The notes under the pieces: generated by a model | What the model saw: only the letters and a program-made list of their open reading frames with translations | Told to the model about the DNA's origin: nothing | The model's database searches: none | Program-made: the position numbers and the translations under genes | Origin: JADFDG01 sp965232985 | GTDB taxonomy: Bacteria > Pseudomonadota > Gammaproteobacteria > Pseudomonadales > JADFDG01 | Length of the DNA stretch: 35,629 bases | NCBI GenBank assembly: GCA_965232985.1 | Contig: CBDDRC010000027.1 | Span: forward strand, 1-35,629 | Direction: 5' to 3' | Shown here: positions 24,276-32,219 of the stretch, one piece after another | Layout: each line of letters begins with the position of its first letter | How positions within the stretch are numbered: the stretch's first letter is position 1

Positions 24276-24588
24276 GGATTACCTCAATGGCAGCCGGCGA
24301 CTGGTGAGTGTTTTTCGCAGCCCGCAGCGTGACGGCATGTACCTGTATGTTGAGCGCAGGGAAGGGTTGGCGCGCGTGCCGGAAGCACTGCTTGCGTTGT
24401 TCGGCCGGCCGCAGCACGCCATGGATCTGCTGTTGACTGCAACACGCCCGCTGGCGCGCGTCGATGTTGCCGAGGTGTTGCGGCAGTTGGACGAACAGGG
24501 TTTTTTCTTGCAGTTACCGCCGGTTATCGACAACGAGGCGCGTGCGATCATCGCTGCCAACGAGAAGCTGGCAGCGTGCCGGCGCTGA
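24265..24588 (+). CDS. ycgL: YcgL-family protein
   Basis: A 107-residue protein of the YcgL (DUF709) family. The diagnostic order is present: LVSVFRSPQRDGMYLYVERREGLARVPEALLALFGRPQHAMDLLL, then a variable stretch and VLRQLDEQGFFLQLPP. E. coli YcgL has the same VIYRSSKRDQTYLYVE-like start and GYYLQLPP end. The start at 24265 lies inside the end of rnd, with GGAGA about seven bases upstream, so translation is probably coupled. The protein is small, soluble and of unknown function. Its pairing with rnd is seen in many gammaproteobacteria, which hints at an RNA-related role without proving it. Confidence 0.92.
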   Translation: MATEDYLNGSRRLVSVFRSPQRDGMYLYVERREGLARVPEALLALFGRPQHAMDLLLTATRPLARVDVAEVLRQLDEQGFFLQLPPVIDNEARAIIAANEKLAACRR

Positions 24589-24605
24589 GCGAGGAGGCCA
24601 CTGAC

Positions 24606-25010
24606 ATGCTGACGACAAACGCTTACCTCATGGCCTGGATTTTCTACCTGTTGGCTGCCGGTGGCCTGATGCTGGTGCTGTTCAGGTTGACGCGTGGCTG
24701 GCGGCCCGTTGCCTTCCGTATCGTGTTGCGGGCCATCGCTGCCGTCTGGTTGTTCATGCCGGCGGTCGTGGAGCCAGGTGCGGCGCGGGAAACCCTGGCG
24801 CCAGCGTTCGTGGTGCTGATATTCGATCTGATGCAGAGTCACGAAGTTGCTGCGCGCCTGCTGGAGCCGATGCTGATCCTCACGGTTGTCGTGATCCCGG
24901 TGGCGCTTGGCGCCGACTGGGCATGGGCACGCTGGCGCACGAAGCGTGCCCTGGCAGATACCCGGGGCCGCCTCAGCCAACCAATCGTTCCTCCAGGGCC
25001 AGAGGCATGA
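24606..25010 (+). CDS. Small membrane protein of unknown function
   Basis: A 134-residue protein with three to four hydrophobic segments: about 8-26 (LMAWIFYLLAAGGLMLVLF), 39-53 (IVLRAIAAVWLFMPAVV), 65-76 (PAFVVLIFDLM) and 85-103 (LLEPMLILTVVVIPVALGADW). The C-terminus is polar and proline-rich. GGAGG lies about eight bases before ATG 24606; an in-frame GTG at 24576 is less well placed. It sits between ycgL and the HIT gene, whose start overlaps its stop as ATGA, so the group rnd-ycgL-this gene-HIT reads as one operon. I do not recognise a characterised family. Confidence 0.75.
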   Translation: MLTTNAYLMAWIFYLLAAGGLMLVLFRLTRGWRPVAFRIVLRAIAAVWLFMPAVVEPGAARETLAPAFVVLIFDLMQSHEVAARLLEPMLILTVVVIPVALGADWAWARWRTKRALADTRGRLSQPIVPPGPEA

Positions 25011-25474
25011 GTACAGGCTGCATTTTCTGTGCTGTCGTTGCCGGGCAGGTTCCGGCCAGCATCGTCTGGCAGGATGACACCTGCGTTGCCTTGATGGACC
25101 TGTTTCCGCTGCACGAAGGGCATGTGCTGGTTATGCCGCGCACTCATGCACCGTTGCTCAACGATTTACCCGCGAGCACCCGCGATCATCTGTTCCGCGT
25201 TGCTTGCCGCGTGATTGCCGCACAGAAAATGCTTGGTTTGCACGCCGATGGTGCCAATCTGCTGGTGAACGATGGCAAGCCGGCCAACCAGCATGTGCCG
25301 CACGTACACATTCACCTCATACCACGTGACGGCGGCGATCTGGGCAAGGTGGGTTTACGGTTTGCGACGCGTTTTCTCAACCCGTTCGGCATGGATGCTC
25401 GGCGGCAGCGGCTTGATGCGCTGGCTGGCCGACTGGCAGCGGCCATGCAGGCGGCAGTCGTCACTCTTCCTTAA
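25007..25474 (+). CDS. HIT-family nucleotide hydrolase or transferase
   Basis: A 155-residue protein of the histidine-triad superfamily. CIFC near the N-terminus (C5, C8) is the first half of a zinc site often seen in bacterial HIT proteins. The triad is H99-V-H-I-H103 inside NQHVPHVHIHLIPRDGG. The strand-loop ALMDLFPLHEGHVLVMPRTHAPLL and the helix DHLFRVACRVIAAQKMLG are typical. Such enzymes act on nucleoside phosphoramidates or dinucleotide polyphosphates; the substrate here is unknown. The ATG overlaps the stop of the preceding membrane-protein gene (ATGA), with CAGAGG upstream. Its last 14 bases overlap the convergent PilZ gene. Confidence 0.93.
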   Translation: MSTGCIFCAVVAGQVPASIVWQDDTCVALMDLFPLHEGHVLVMPRTHAPLLNDLPASTRDHLFRVACRVIAAQKMLGLHADGANLLVNDGKPANQHVPHVHIHLIPRDGGDLGKVGLRFATRFLNPFGMDARRQRLDALAGRLAAAMQAAVVTLP

Positions 25475-25811
25475 ACAGGCTCAGCCATACCTCGAAGTCG
25501 CTGTCTGGCGCTGGCAACAGCTGAATGCCGGCGTGAAAGCGCGTGCGGCCGTTTTCGTCCCGGCCTTCGACCCAACTGAGCCTCCCCTTCAGGTGGAGGG
25601 TCTGGCGATTTTCCAGCAGCACCAGCCAGATATCGACGCGACTGTCGCTAGGTACGAACCGGTCGAGTATCACCTGCAGTCCGACTGCGGAGATATCGAC
25701 CGACTCGCAATAAATCCGCTCACCCTGGCCAATCAGATGTGCAGAGGAGACCACCGTGAGTGAAAGGCTCTCGGCGCGCGGTTGGCGCGGAAACCGACGC
25801 TTGTTCTGCAT
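25461..25811 (-). CDS. PilZ-domain protein, probable c-di-GMP receptor
   Basis: A 116-residue protein consisting of one PilZ domain. The two c-di-GMP contact motifs are intact: the Arg motif R5-R6-F-P-R9 (NKRRFPRQ) and D39-I-S41-A-V-G44 (VDISAVGLQVIL). The C-terminal strands are QTLHLKGRLSWVEGRDENGRTRFHAGIQLL. It is the last gene of the minus-strand TRAP cluster and starts 18 bases after the permease stop, so it may be translated from the same message. An association of a c-di-GMP receptor with a TRAP transporter is unusual and could mean second-messenger control of uptake, but it may also be coincidental. It converges on the HIT gene with a 14-base overlap. Confidence 0.9.
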   Translation of the reverse strand: MQNKRRFPRQPRAESLSLTVVSSAHLIGQGERIYCESVDISAVGLQVILDRFVPSDSRVDIWLVLLENRQTLHLKGRLSWVEGRDENGRTRFHAGIQLLPAPDSDFEVWLSLFKEE

Positions 25812-25829
25812 TGGCGATTATTCCCCGGG

Positions 25830-28184
25830 TTACTCCTTGGTATAGGTAAATATTTCCTGCACCCAGGCAGGCAGATCAGCCTTGAAGTCGGGATACAGCA
25901 GCGGGCCGTAGGCGACGACGATCAGCGCAATGAACATGACGGTTAGCGGCATCACATAGCGCTCGTGCCGGTACCACCAGCCGAGGCCGGCTGCGGTTGC
26001 CTCGTCCTTGGCGAGCTGGATCTCCCGGTCGCCGACCAGATGTCGGGTTAGCAGGTGGTTCAATGCCACCGGCGGCGTCAGGTAGCCCAGTTCGAAGGAC
26101 AGCAGCGCGAACATCCAGAAGTGCAGCGGATCAATGCCGGCCGCGAAGGCGACTTGCGCAATCGTCGCGTTCACCAGGATCGTGGCGCCGAACGGATCCA
26201 TGATCATGCCGATGATGACCATCACGACCAGCAGAATGGTCATCGTGCCCCAGACGCTGTCGACCTGCGGGAACAGATCCATCATATGCGAGCGCTCGAT
26301 GACGCCGCCAACCGATACCGACAGCGCCATCAGTATCAGCAGGGCGCCGACGTTGCCGGTGGTCAGGTTGGTACCCTCGCGCATTGCGATTTCCAGGGGT
26401 CTGCGACGCTCGATTGCGGGTGCTTTCTCGGCATTGCGCTGACGATCCCATTGCTTCGCATGATCCAGCGATGCCCAGGCCAACCAGGCAACAACTGCCA
26501 TGCGGATGATTTCAAAGGTGATGTCGAGGCCGGAAAGCGGCGTGTTGCCGGTTACCAGAACATAGGCATGGATGGCGATGCCGACAATCAGTACACCGGA
26601 TGACAGGTTGGCAACCCAGGCGCCCGTCTTGTCGTACAACAGCGTGGCGAGCAGGATGACCGGGAGGATGTACGGTGCCGAGAATTCATCAAATTTCTGG
26701 TCGAATGCCGTGGTGTAGATGCCCAGCGTTGCCATGATGATGACGATGTACGGAATGAACGTGCCCAACTTGCGCAGGCTTTCCGGCAGCGCCGTGGCAA
26801 TCGGTGCGATGCGGGCCGGTTCGGTACGGGCTATCTGCGTGACAATCAGGAACAGGAACGCCGTCATCAGGTAGATCAGGAAGCCGAAGTGGTATATCTC
26901 GCCGGTGGTCACGTTCTTGTTCAGGGCGGCGATGATGACAACCAGCAGGCAGGGTGCCAGTACCACGCCCATCGAGCCGGACATCGCGGTGCTGGCGAGT
27001 GCCAGGCCGCGGCGCGCACCGCTGCGCAGGAATTCCGCATAGAGAATGGTGCCGGCGGCAATCACGAAGATGCCCGAGGCGCCGGTGTAGGCGGTCGCCC
27101 AAGCGGCCATGAGCAGCACCACAAAGCACATCAGTTCCGGCGACAGATGCCAGGGCCTGATCACGTCAAAAAACATTTCCGTGACCCGCGTCTGCTTGAG
27201 CAGCATGCCGATCCAGATGTAGAGCGACAGCGACAGGAACATGCCGGACAGTTCCATCATCTGCGACAGATAGACGCCGATGCCCTGGTAGTAGGGAGCC
27301 TGCGCTACTTGGCCGCCACCGAGTTGCCCGATCGCCGGAGCGATCCAGAACTGCAGCGAGGCGATGATTGCCATATACGCATAGAGCGGTACGGAAAGCA
27401 GGGCATGGCCGGTATTACCACCCGGTTCAAGATCTTTTGGTGCCCGGAGCAACTGGTAGATGCTGGCTAGTGTCAGTATGCCGAAACCGGCGATCCACCA
27501 GGCATGCAGCTCGAATAACTGCACCTGGACGCCTTCGCGCGCCGATTGCTGCTCGGCGGCGCGATAAGAGAGTTCCGCGAACAGCAGGGTCGCATGCGCA
27601 ACCAGCTGGAAGGTGGTGGCAATGTAGTAATCGTGCCGTGTCGTGATGTTGCGCAGGGCAATGTGCTGGCGCGTCAGGGTGGTTGTGGCGGCGCAGATCA
27701 GGATCAGCCAGCAGAGTAGTTGTTGCTTTTGTTGCCCGAGAAATGTGACCAGTTTGGCAACCCCGGTCTCGATGAACCGGTAGGCGCGCACGTCATTGGT
27801 CACGCGCTCCTGATTTTGTTTGGCGATGGACCATTTTTCCCGGCACATGTCGCGGGAGCGCTCCACCGATTGCCGAACTGAGGCCGGATCAATGGTTTCC
27901 GACAGCATGTCCAGCTCATCGGCCGACGAGGTCTCGGCGTCGGCCAGCAGCCGGTTGACCTCGGCGTCAACATTGATGTCCGGCTGACAGTCCGGGCTGG
28001 GGATGTCACCGCGCAGAATAAAGTACTGATCCCACTGCGACTCGCCGAGCTTCAGCAACTGGCTGTGGATGTATTCGCCGGTGCCGATGAAAAGTACGGT
28101 GAGAAGAATCAGGATGGTCGGCAGTGATACCAGCCACTCGCCGATGGAACGATTAGCGAAGTAGATCTTCTGCGGTGCGTGCAT
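25830..28184 (-). CDS. Fused TRAP transporter permease with extra N-terminal domain
   Basis: A 784-residue inner-membrane protein. The last 450 or so residues are a TRAP large permease (DctM/TRAP-M) core, with many hydrophobic segments: GASGIFVIAAGTILYAEFLRSGARRGLALASTAMSGSMGVVLAPCLLV, MTILLVVMVIIGMIMDPFGATILVNATIAQVAFAAGIDPLHFWMFALLSFELGYLTPPVALN. About four spans ahead of it (155-270) probably stand for the small DctQ subunit. The first span (19-36) is followed by a soluble, acidic, helical region of about 110 residues with two cysteines, C66 and C114, predicted to be periplasmic. It is far longer than a standard DctM (about 425). It follows the solute-binding gene at 192 bases and precedes the PilZ gene. 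Confidence 0.88.
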   Translation of the reverse strand: MHAPQKIYFANRSIGEWLVSLPTILILLTVLFIGTGEYIHSQLLKLGESQWDQYFILRGDIPSPDCQPDINVDAEVNRLLADAETSSADELDMLSETIDPASVRQSVERSRDMCREKWSIAKQNQERVTNDVRAYRFIETGVAKLVTFLGQQKQQLLCWLILICAATTTLTRQHIALRNITTRHDYYIATTFQLVAHATLLFAELSYRAAEQQSAREGVQVQLFELHAWWIAGFGILTLASIYQLLRAPKDLEPGGNTGHALLSVPLYAYMAIIASLQFWIAPAIGQLGGGQVAQAPYYQGIGVYLSQMMELSGMFLSLSLYIWIGMLLKQTRVTEMFFDVIRPWHLSPELMCFVVLLMAAWATAYTGASGIFVIAAGTILYAEFLRSGARRGLALASTAMSGSMGVVLAPCLLVVIIAALNKNVTTGEIYHFGFLIYLMTAFLFLIVTQIARTEPARIAPIATALPESLRKLGTFIPYIVIIMATLGIYTTAFDQKFDEFSAPYILPVILLATLLYDKTGAWVANLSSGVLIVGIAIHAYVLVTGNTPLSGLDITFEIIRMAVVAWLAWASLDHAKQWDRQRNAEKAPAIERRRPLEIAMREGTNLTTGNVGALLILMALSVSVGGVIERSHMMDLFPQVDSVWGTMTILLVVMVIIGMIMDPFGATILVNATIAQVAFAAGIDPLHFWMFALLSFELGYLTPPVALNHLLTRHLVGDREIQLAKDEATAAGLGWWYRHERYVMPLTVMFIALIVVAYGPLLYPDFKADLPAWVQEIFTYTKE

Positions 28185-28322
28185 GGGGGCAATCCGTGGA
28201 TGTCATTATTCTGGGCGTTCTTGTTGTGGATCCAGACGGGGCGGCTCGGCCGGAACGGGCCGATACTAAAGGAGCCGCAGGGGCTTGCATACCACTGGCG
28301 CCCGTGCGTACCGAGAACGATC

Positions 28323-28342
28323 AGGACGCCCGTAAGCGTCCT
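28323..28342 (-). other. Hairpin between solute-binding protein and permease genes
   Basis: AGGACGC-CCGTAA-GCGTCCT is a perfect 7-bp stem with a six-base loop, 35 bases after the solute-binding gene stop on the minus strand. A further dyad TCGGCC-GGAACG-GGCCGA lies at 28246-28263. Neither has a U-run. They may stabilise the upstream message or reduce read-through into the permease gene, as is common between abundant binding proteins and their permeases. Confidence 0.4.
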
Positions 28343-28376
28343 GGGCATAGCCGGTAATCATGGCCGGTGGGTCTGA

Positions 28377-29387
28377 TCACTCGGTTTTCTCGGTGCATTC
28401 GGCGCGGCTGTTGTCGAGCTTGCAGCGAACCTTGCGCAGCAGGGTGAGGGTTTCCGGGTTGTAGATACCCTCGTCGCGCAGGGCGATGCGCGACCGCCGC
28501 ATCAGCTCGTCGTAGTTGGCCTGGTCTGCCTTCGGAATTTCGATCCAGTACTTTGGGTCGATTTCCTTCTCGGCCTTGTTGATCAGGTCCATCAGCCGGT
28601 CGTGCTTTGAGAAGAACCAGGTGCGCGACTTCTGCCCAAAGCCCGGATTTTGCGCAAACTTGTCCCCGCGGATCAGCATCTGCAGTGTCACCTGGGCGAG
28701 GGCATAACGGACCACCCCCCCTTTGGGCTCCATGCCTTTGTAAAGTTCCAGTGCCTTGTAAGCGGCGGCCGGAGCAGCACAGATATCCACGGAATGGTTG
28801 TTGAATTTGCCGGCGAAATTGGTGATGTCCGAAGAAACCGGTGAGGCCCCGACGTTTTGCACCATCTTGGCCTGCGCCTTGTCGAAGTCGAGTACGGTAA
28901 TACGCTTGCCTGACAGGGCGCCAACGTTGTTGATCTTCCGGTCATTGACGAACAGGTAGGCGGCACCCAGCGGGGCAATGCCGACGACCTCATACGGGCC
29001 GCTCTTCATTTTTGCAGCGAGCTTCGGGCTCGACATCGCCTCGTGGGCCAGGCGCACCGAAGCGTAGGTCGGTTGTGAACCAATCGAGTCGAGGCTGCCG
29101 GTAAAAGTGTTGTACAGGCGGCCACGAATGCCGGTCATCAGTACGGCGTCGCACTGGCCGGCCTTGAAATCCTCGGCGGCAATTTTCTCGTCGGTATAGG
29201 CCTTGAGTTCGAAGTCCTCGCCCCATCCCAAGGCCGCAATCTTGTAGTCCTTCATGAGATTGAAGCCGTCGCCATGCTGGCCGGCAATATCCCATACGCA
29301 CATGGTGTGTTTGGCGGCCTGGGCCTGGCCGGTGGCGGCCAGCAGGCTTGCGGTTGCCAGAGCGACAAACGACTTGCGGAGGGTCAT
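28377..29387 (-). CDS. Periplasmic solute-binding protein of the TRAP system (DUF6091-like)
   Basis: A 336-residue exported protein. A signal peptide (1-24, cleavage near AQA-AK) is followed by a two-lobed binding-protein pattern: KHTMCVWDIAGQHGDGFNLMKDYKIAALGWGEDFELKAYTDEKIAAEDFKAGQCDAVLMTGIRGRLYNTFTGSLDS, then VVGIAPLGAAYLFVNDRKINNVGALSGKRITVLDFDKAQAKMVQNVGASPVSSDITNFAGKFN. It resembles DctP in size and in the helix near VGALSGKRITV, but it belongs to the divergent group annotated as putative solute-binding or DUF6091. The substrate is unknown. It stands between the lipoprotein gene and the fused permease, each separated by 130-190 bases with hairpins. Confidence 0.82.
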   Translation of the reverse strand: MTLRKSFVALATASLLAATGQAQAAKHTMCVWDIAGQHGDGFNLMKDYKIAALGWGEDFELKAYTDEKIAAEDFKAGQCDAVLMTGIRGRLYNTFTGSLDSIGSQPTYASVRLAHEAMSSPKLAAKMKSGPYEVVGIAPLGAAYLFVNDRKINNVGALSGKRITVLDFDKAQAKMVQNVGASPVSSDITNFAGKFNNHSVDICAAPAAAYKALELYKGMEPKGGVVRYALAQVTLQMLIRGDKFAQNPGFGQKSRTWFFSKHDRLMDLINKAEKEIDPKYWIEIPKADQANYDELMRRSRIALRDEGIYNPETLTLLRKVRCKLDNSRAECTEKTE

Positions 29388-29471
29388 GGGCTAGGCGCCT
29401 CTCTTGTATTGAATGAATTGTTTTTGAGGTATGGCGGGGCAGTGCGGCAGTGCGGCGCTGGAAAGCAGAAA

Positions 29472-29507
29472 CGGGGCATGCCAGGCATCAAGGCATGGCA
29501 CACCCCG
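29472..29507 (-). other. Imperfect hairpin between lipoprotein and solute-binding genes
   Basis: CGGGG-CA-TGCCA (29472-29483) pairs with TGGCA-CA-CCCCG (29496-29507), with a symmetrical two-base internal loop and a 12-base apical loop. On the minus strand it starts ten bases after the lipoprotein stop. The transcript continues into a moderately U-rich run (CGUUUCUGCUUUC), so it may be a leaky terminator. A tandem GGCAGTGC pair lies just downstream on the same strand. Confidence 0.45.
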
Positions 29508-29516
29508 CTTCCCGGG

Positions 29517-30563
29517 TCACAGCAGGTCGTCGATGTTTCCGGCGCTTTTCGGCTTGTCGTCCCAGAACGTGCCCAAGCCGCCCATTGGGGTACGGGTGCC
29601 GGTGGCTTCGGTCCAGAGGCGGTCACTCACAGCGAGGATCATCTGTGCGGCCATGGCGTCGAGCATTTTGAAGTTGGGATCCAGTTTCGCCGTGCGGCCG
29701 GCGTTGGCGAAGTCGCGAATGATATTTTTGGTGAGCTCCACGTCGCCATCGCCCACGGCAACCAGTGCCCAGATGGCATGGCCAAGGCGGACACCGCTGC
29801 GCTCGCCCTGCTTGGCGACCTGAGCAAGGGTTTCTCTTGGCTTTGCTCCCTCGGGAGCCAGCATCGGCATAATGCTCCACAGGGCGGCACGCAGGCCCTG
29901 CGGCAAGCCCCACCATTTCGCGCTGTTGACGCAGACTGCCATGCGCTCGACCTTGGCAGCGATATCGCGCGGCACCCCGACAGCCTGCTCGGACATGGAA
30001 TCATTGAGCACTGCCTGGACGCCGGCGAGGATGCCGACGAGGTACATCAACTGATCAAAATCACTGTCAAGGTTTTTCGGGCAACGGCCTTTCGGCATTT
30101 CGCCGTAATGTGCCACGAAGCGCTGGTAGCCGACGTACTGACGGGTCGCGGCCAGCGCATGCCAACGTTTTTGCGCAATGCGGGCATCCTGCGCCTCGGG
30201 GATATTCTGTTGCTGGGCAGCACGCAGGTAGCGCAGCTCCTGCTCAAGCCCTTCATTCTCGGCGCACAGGCCGGCAGCGGTATACACCATGATCGCCAGT
30301 TGATTGGGATCTGCGCCCACTGCTTCGAACGACATCAGCAGCGGCGTGAGTGCCACGCCTGCAGCGCACGCCATGTTGGTGTCATCGTAGGCGAGCAGAT
30401 AGGGAACCATCTCCTTTTCGCCGAACCGGAAAACCTGGTTACCGGTGATTTTATAGGCCTTTGTGTAGAACGTTGAGCAACCAGCGGTGAACATCATGGT
30501 GCTGATGGCCAGCATCAACGCGCAGAGACGCAGCAGGCTGGCTGGCCTGAAAATCGTTGTCAT
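29517..30563 (-). CDS. Lipoprotein partner of the TRAP transporter
   Basis: A 348-residue lipoprotein. The N-terminus ends in a lipobox, MMFTAGC, with the acylated cysteine at residue 29. The rest is predicted almost all helical, with repeated amphipathic helices and further cysteines, e.g. DDTNMACAAGVALTPLLMSFEAVGADPNQ, AAGLCAENEGLEQELRYLRAAQQQN, RMAVCVNSAKWWG. AGGAG lies about nine bases before ATG 30563, and a GTG codon abuts it. I do not firmly recognise the family. Its shape and place suggest the helical TatT-type TRAP-associated lipoproteins described in spirochetes, but that is an inference from context. It is the first gene of the cluster and diverges from the UbiB-like gene. Confidence 0.75.
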   Translation of the reverse strand: MTTIFRPASLLRLCALMLAISTMMFTAGCSTFYTKAYKITGNQVFRFGEKEMVPYLLAYDDTNMACAAGVALTPLLMSFEAVGADPNQLAIMVYTAAGLCAENEGLEQELRYLRAAQQQNIPEAQDARIAQKRWHALAATRQYVGYQRFVAHYGEMPKGRCPKNLDSDFDQLMYLVGILAGVQAVLNDSMSEQAVGVPRDIAAKVERMAVCVNSAKWWGLPQGLRAALWSIMPMLAPEGAKPRETLAQVAKQGERSGVRLGHAIWALVAVGDGDVELTKNIIRDFANAGRTAKLDPNFKMLDAMAAQMILAVSDRLWTEATGTRTPMGGLGTFWDDKPKSAGNIDDLL

Positions 30564-30670
30564 CACCGGGTTCTCCTTTCTTTTTTTGGGTGTGCTGACG
30601 CGGCGGGAGACGTCGGCCACATGGGTGGTTGATATTGTTCTGCACGGTCAGCAGACAGACCGCGGCGATT

Positions 30671-30700
30671 AAAGTACAGGAAAAAAGGCGGCTGTCGCAA
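30671..30700 (-). promoter_or_regulatory. Possible promoter of the lipoprotein-TRAP cluster
   Basis: On the minus strand TTGCGA (30700-30695) and TACTTT (30676-30671) are separated by 18 bases. Each matches the sigma-70 consensus at four of six positions. The intervening run of six T is unusual in this GC-rich sequence. It lies about 108 bases upstream of the lipoprotein ATG. The match is weak, and the call depends mainly on position. Confidence 0.3.
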
Positions 30701-30763
30701 GGTACGGTGGTGCAACTCGCGTGCGCATTTTTTGCGCCATTCGCCCGCGCTGCCCAATTTCAG

Positions 30764-30787
30764 CCAAAGGGGCTATTGGCCCCTTGG
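30764..30787 (+). other. Leader hairpin before the UbiB-like gene
   Basis: CCAA-A-GGGGC (30764-30773) pairs with GCCCC-TTGG (30779-30787), leaving one bulged A and a five-base loop. It lies 64 bases before the start of the UbiB-like gene. The 287-base divergent gap (30564-30850) otherwise holds a small GCGCA-TTTTT-TGCGC dyad at 30723-30737 and no gene. Confidence 0.4.
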
Positions 30788-30850
30788 CCCTGATGGGTAT
30801 CCTCCCTGCGCGCCTGACATTCTGCCCGTACACCCCGCTGAAGGATCGCA

Positions 30851-32209
30851 ATGACCGCCAATTTCGAGGATCCGCTGGCGGCTGCCCGCCGCAGCCTCAA
30901 CCACGCCCGCACTGGCCTGAAGGGCGCAGCCCGACTGGGTTTCACGGCGACAGTCCTCGCCCGGGCCGGCTTTGGCTGGCTGTTGGGTGACCGTCCGCCA
31001 GCGCCGCGATTGATGCGTCGCACCTTCGAGCAACTGGGTACTACCTACATCAAGCTGGGTCAGTTCATTGCCTCCAGCCCCTCCTTGTTTCCGGCCGAAT
31101 ACGTTGAGGAGTTCCAGCACTGCCTGGATGACACCCCGGCGATGGCCTTTCACCGGGTGCGCCGGGTGATCGAGACGGAACTCGGTCGACCACTCAGCGC
31201 GGTCTATGCCTGGGTCGATCCGCGGCCACTGGCTTCGGCATCCATTGCCCAGGTGCATGCCGCGAAGTTGCTGACCGGTGAGGACGTGGTGGTCAAGGTG
31301 CAGAAGCCTGGCGTGCAGGATGTTCTGCTCACCGACTTCAACTTTCTCTATGTGGCAGCACGGGTCTTCGAGTTGCTGGCGCCGGGGTTGTCGAAGTCGT
31401 CGATTTCCGGCGTGGTTGAGGAAATTCAGAAGTGCATGCTGGAGGAGTGCGATTTCCTGCAGGAAGCGCGCAACCTTGATCAGTTCAACGCCTTCCTTGC
31501 AGCGACACAAAATACGCGCGCCGTTGCGCCGCAGCCTTACCACCAGGCAACGACGCTGCGCGTACTGACGATGGAGCGGTTTTACGGCGTGCCGCTGACC
31601 GATCTGGAGACCATCCGCACGCACACGCAAGACCCCGCCGAGACCCTCGTGGCAGCACTCAATACCTGGTTTTCCAGCCTGATGCTCTGCGACTTCTTTC
31701 ATGCCGATGTCCATGCCGGCAATCTGATGGTGCTGGAGGATGGTCGTATCGGCTTTATCGATTTCGGCATCGTCGGCCGGATCGAACGCACTGCCTGGCA
31801 GGCAATGTTCACCTTTTTCGAGGCCATTGCCGGCGCCAACTTCCAGTTGATGGCGGAGTCGATGGCGAAAATCGGCATGACCGACGAAGCCGTGGATGTT
31901 GATCGCCTGGCACGGGATATCGAGAAGCTCTACTCACGCCTGATCGACATTGATCCGATGACCGTGGCGAAAGCCGCACGCAATGACAGCGAGATCAACC
32001 GGCTGCTCACCGATATCATTGCGATCGGGGAGAACCATGGCATTCGTTTTCCGCGTTCGTTTGCTTTGCTGGTCAAGCAGTTCCTGTACTTCGACCGCTA
32101 TGTGCAGATTCTGGCGCCGGAAATGAACATCTTCAATGACGCACGTCTGGAGCTGATGCCGCTGGGGTTGCCACCGGGGTTCGAGGACGACGAGCTGGTG
32201 CGCCGTTGA
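30851..32209 (+). CDS. UbiB/ABC1 (AarF)-family atypical kinase
   Basis: A 452-residue protein of the ABC1/ADCK/UbiB family of protein-kinase-like ATPases, linked in bacteria to ubiquinone synthesis or lipid handling. The family KxGQ motif is K68-L-G-Q71 in TTYIKLGQFIASSPSLFP. The Ala-rich nucleotide loop is PLASASIAQVHAA. The catalytic loop reads FFHADVHAGNLM, with V and A where many members have P. The metal-binding motif is IGFIDFGIVG. Hydrophobic C-terminal membrane helices such as those of E. coli UbiB (546 residues) are not evident, so it is the shorter AarF-like form. GAAGGA precedes the ATG. No other ubi gene is adjacent. It converges on rsmE with ten bases between stops. Confidence 0.92.
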   Translation: MTANFEDPLAAARRSLNHARTGLKGAARLGFTATVLARAGFGWLLGDRPPAPRLMRRTFEQLGTTYIKLGQFIASSPSLFPAEYVEEFQHCLDDTPAMAFHRVRRVIETELGRPLSAVYAWVDPRPLASASIAQVHAAKLLTGEDVVVKVQKPGVQDVLLTDFNFLYVAARVFELLAPGLSKSSISGVVEEIQKCMLEECDFLQEARNLDQFNAFLAATQNTRAVAPQPYHQATTLRVLTMERFYGVPLTDLETIRTHTQDPAETLVAALNTWFSSLMLCDFFHADVHAGNLMVLEDGRIGFIDFGIVGRIERTAWQAMFTFFEAIAGANFQLMAESMAKIGMTDEAVDVDRLARDIEKLYSRLIDIDPMTVAKAARNDSEINRLLTDIIAIGENHGIRFPRSFALLVKQFLYFDRYVQILAPEMNIFNDARLELMPLGLPPGFEDDELVRR

Positions 32210-32219
32210 GCGCAACAGA

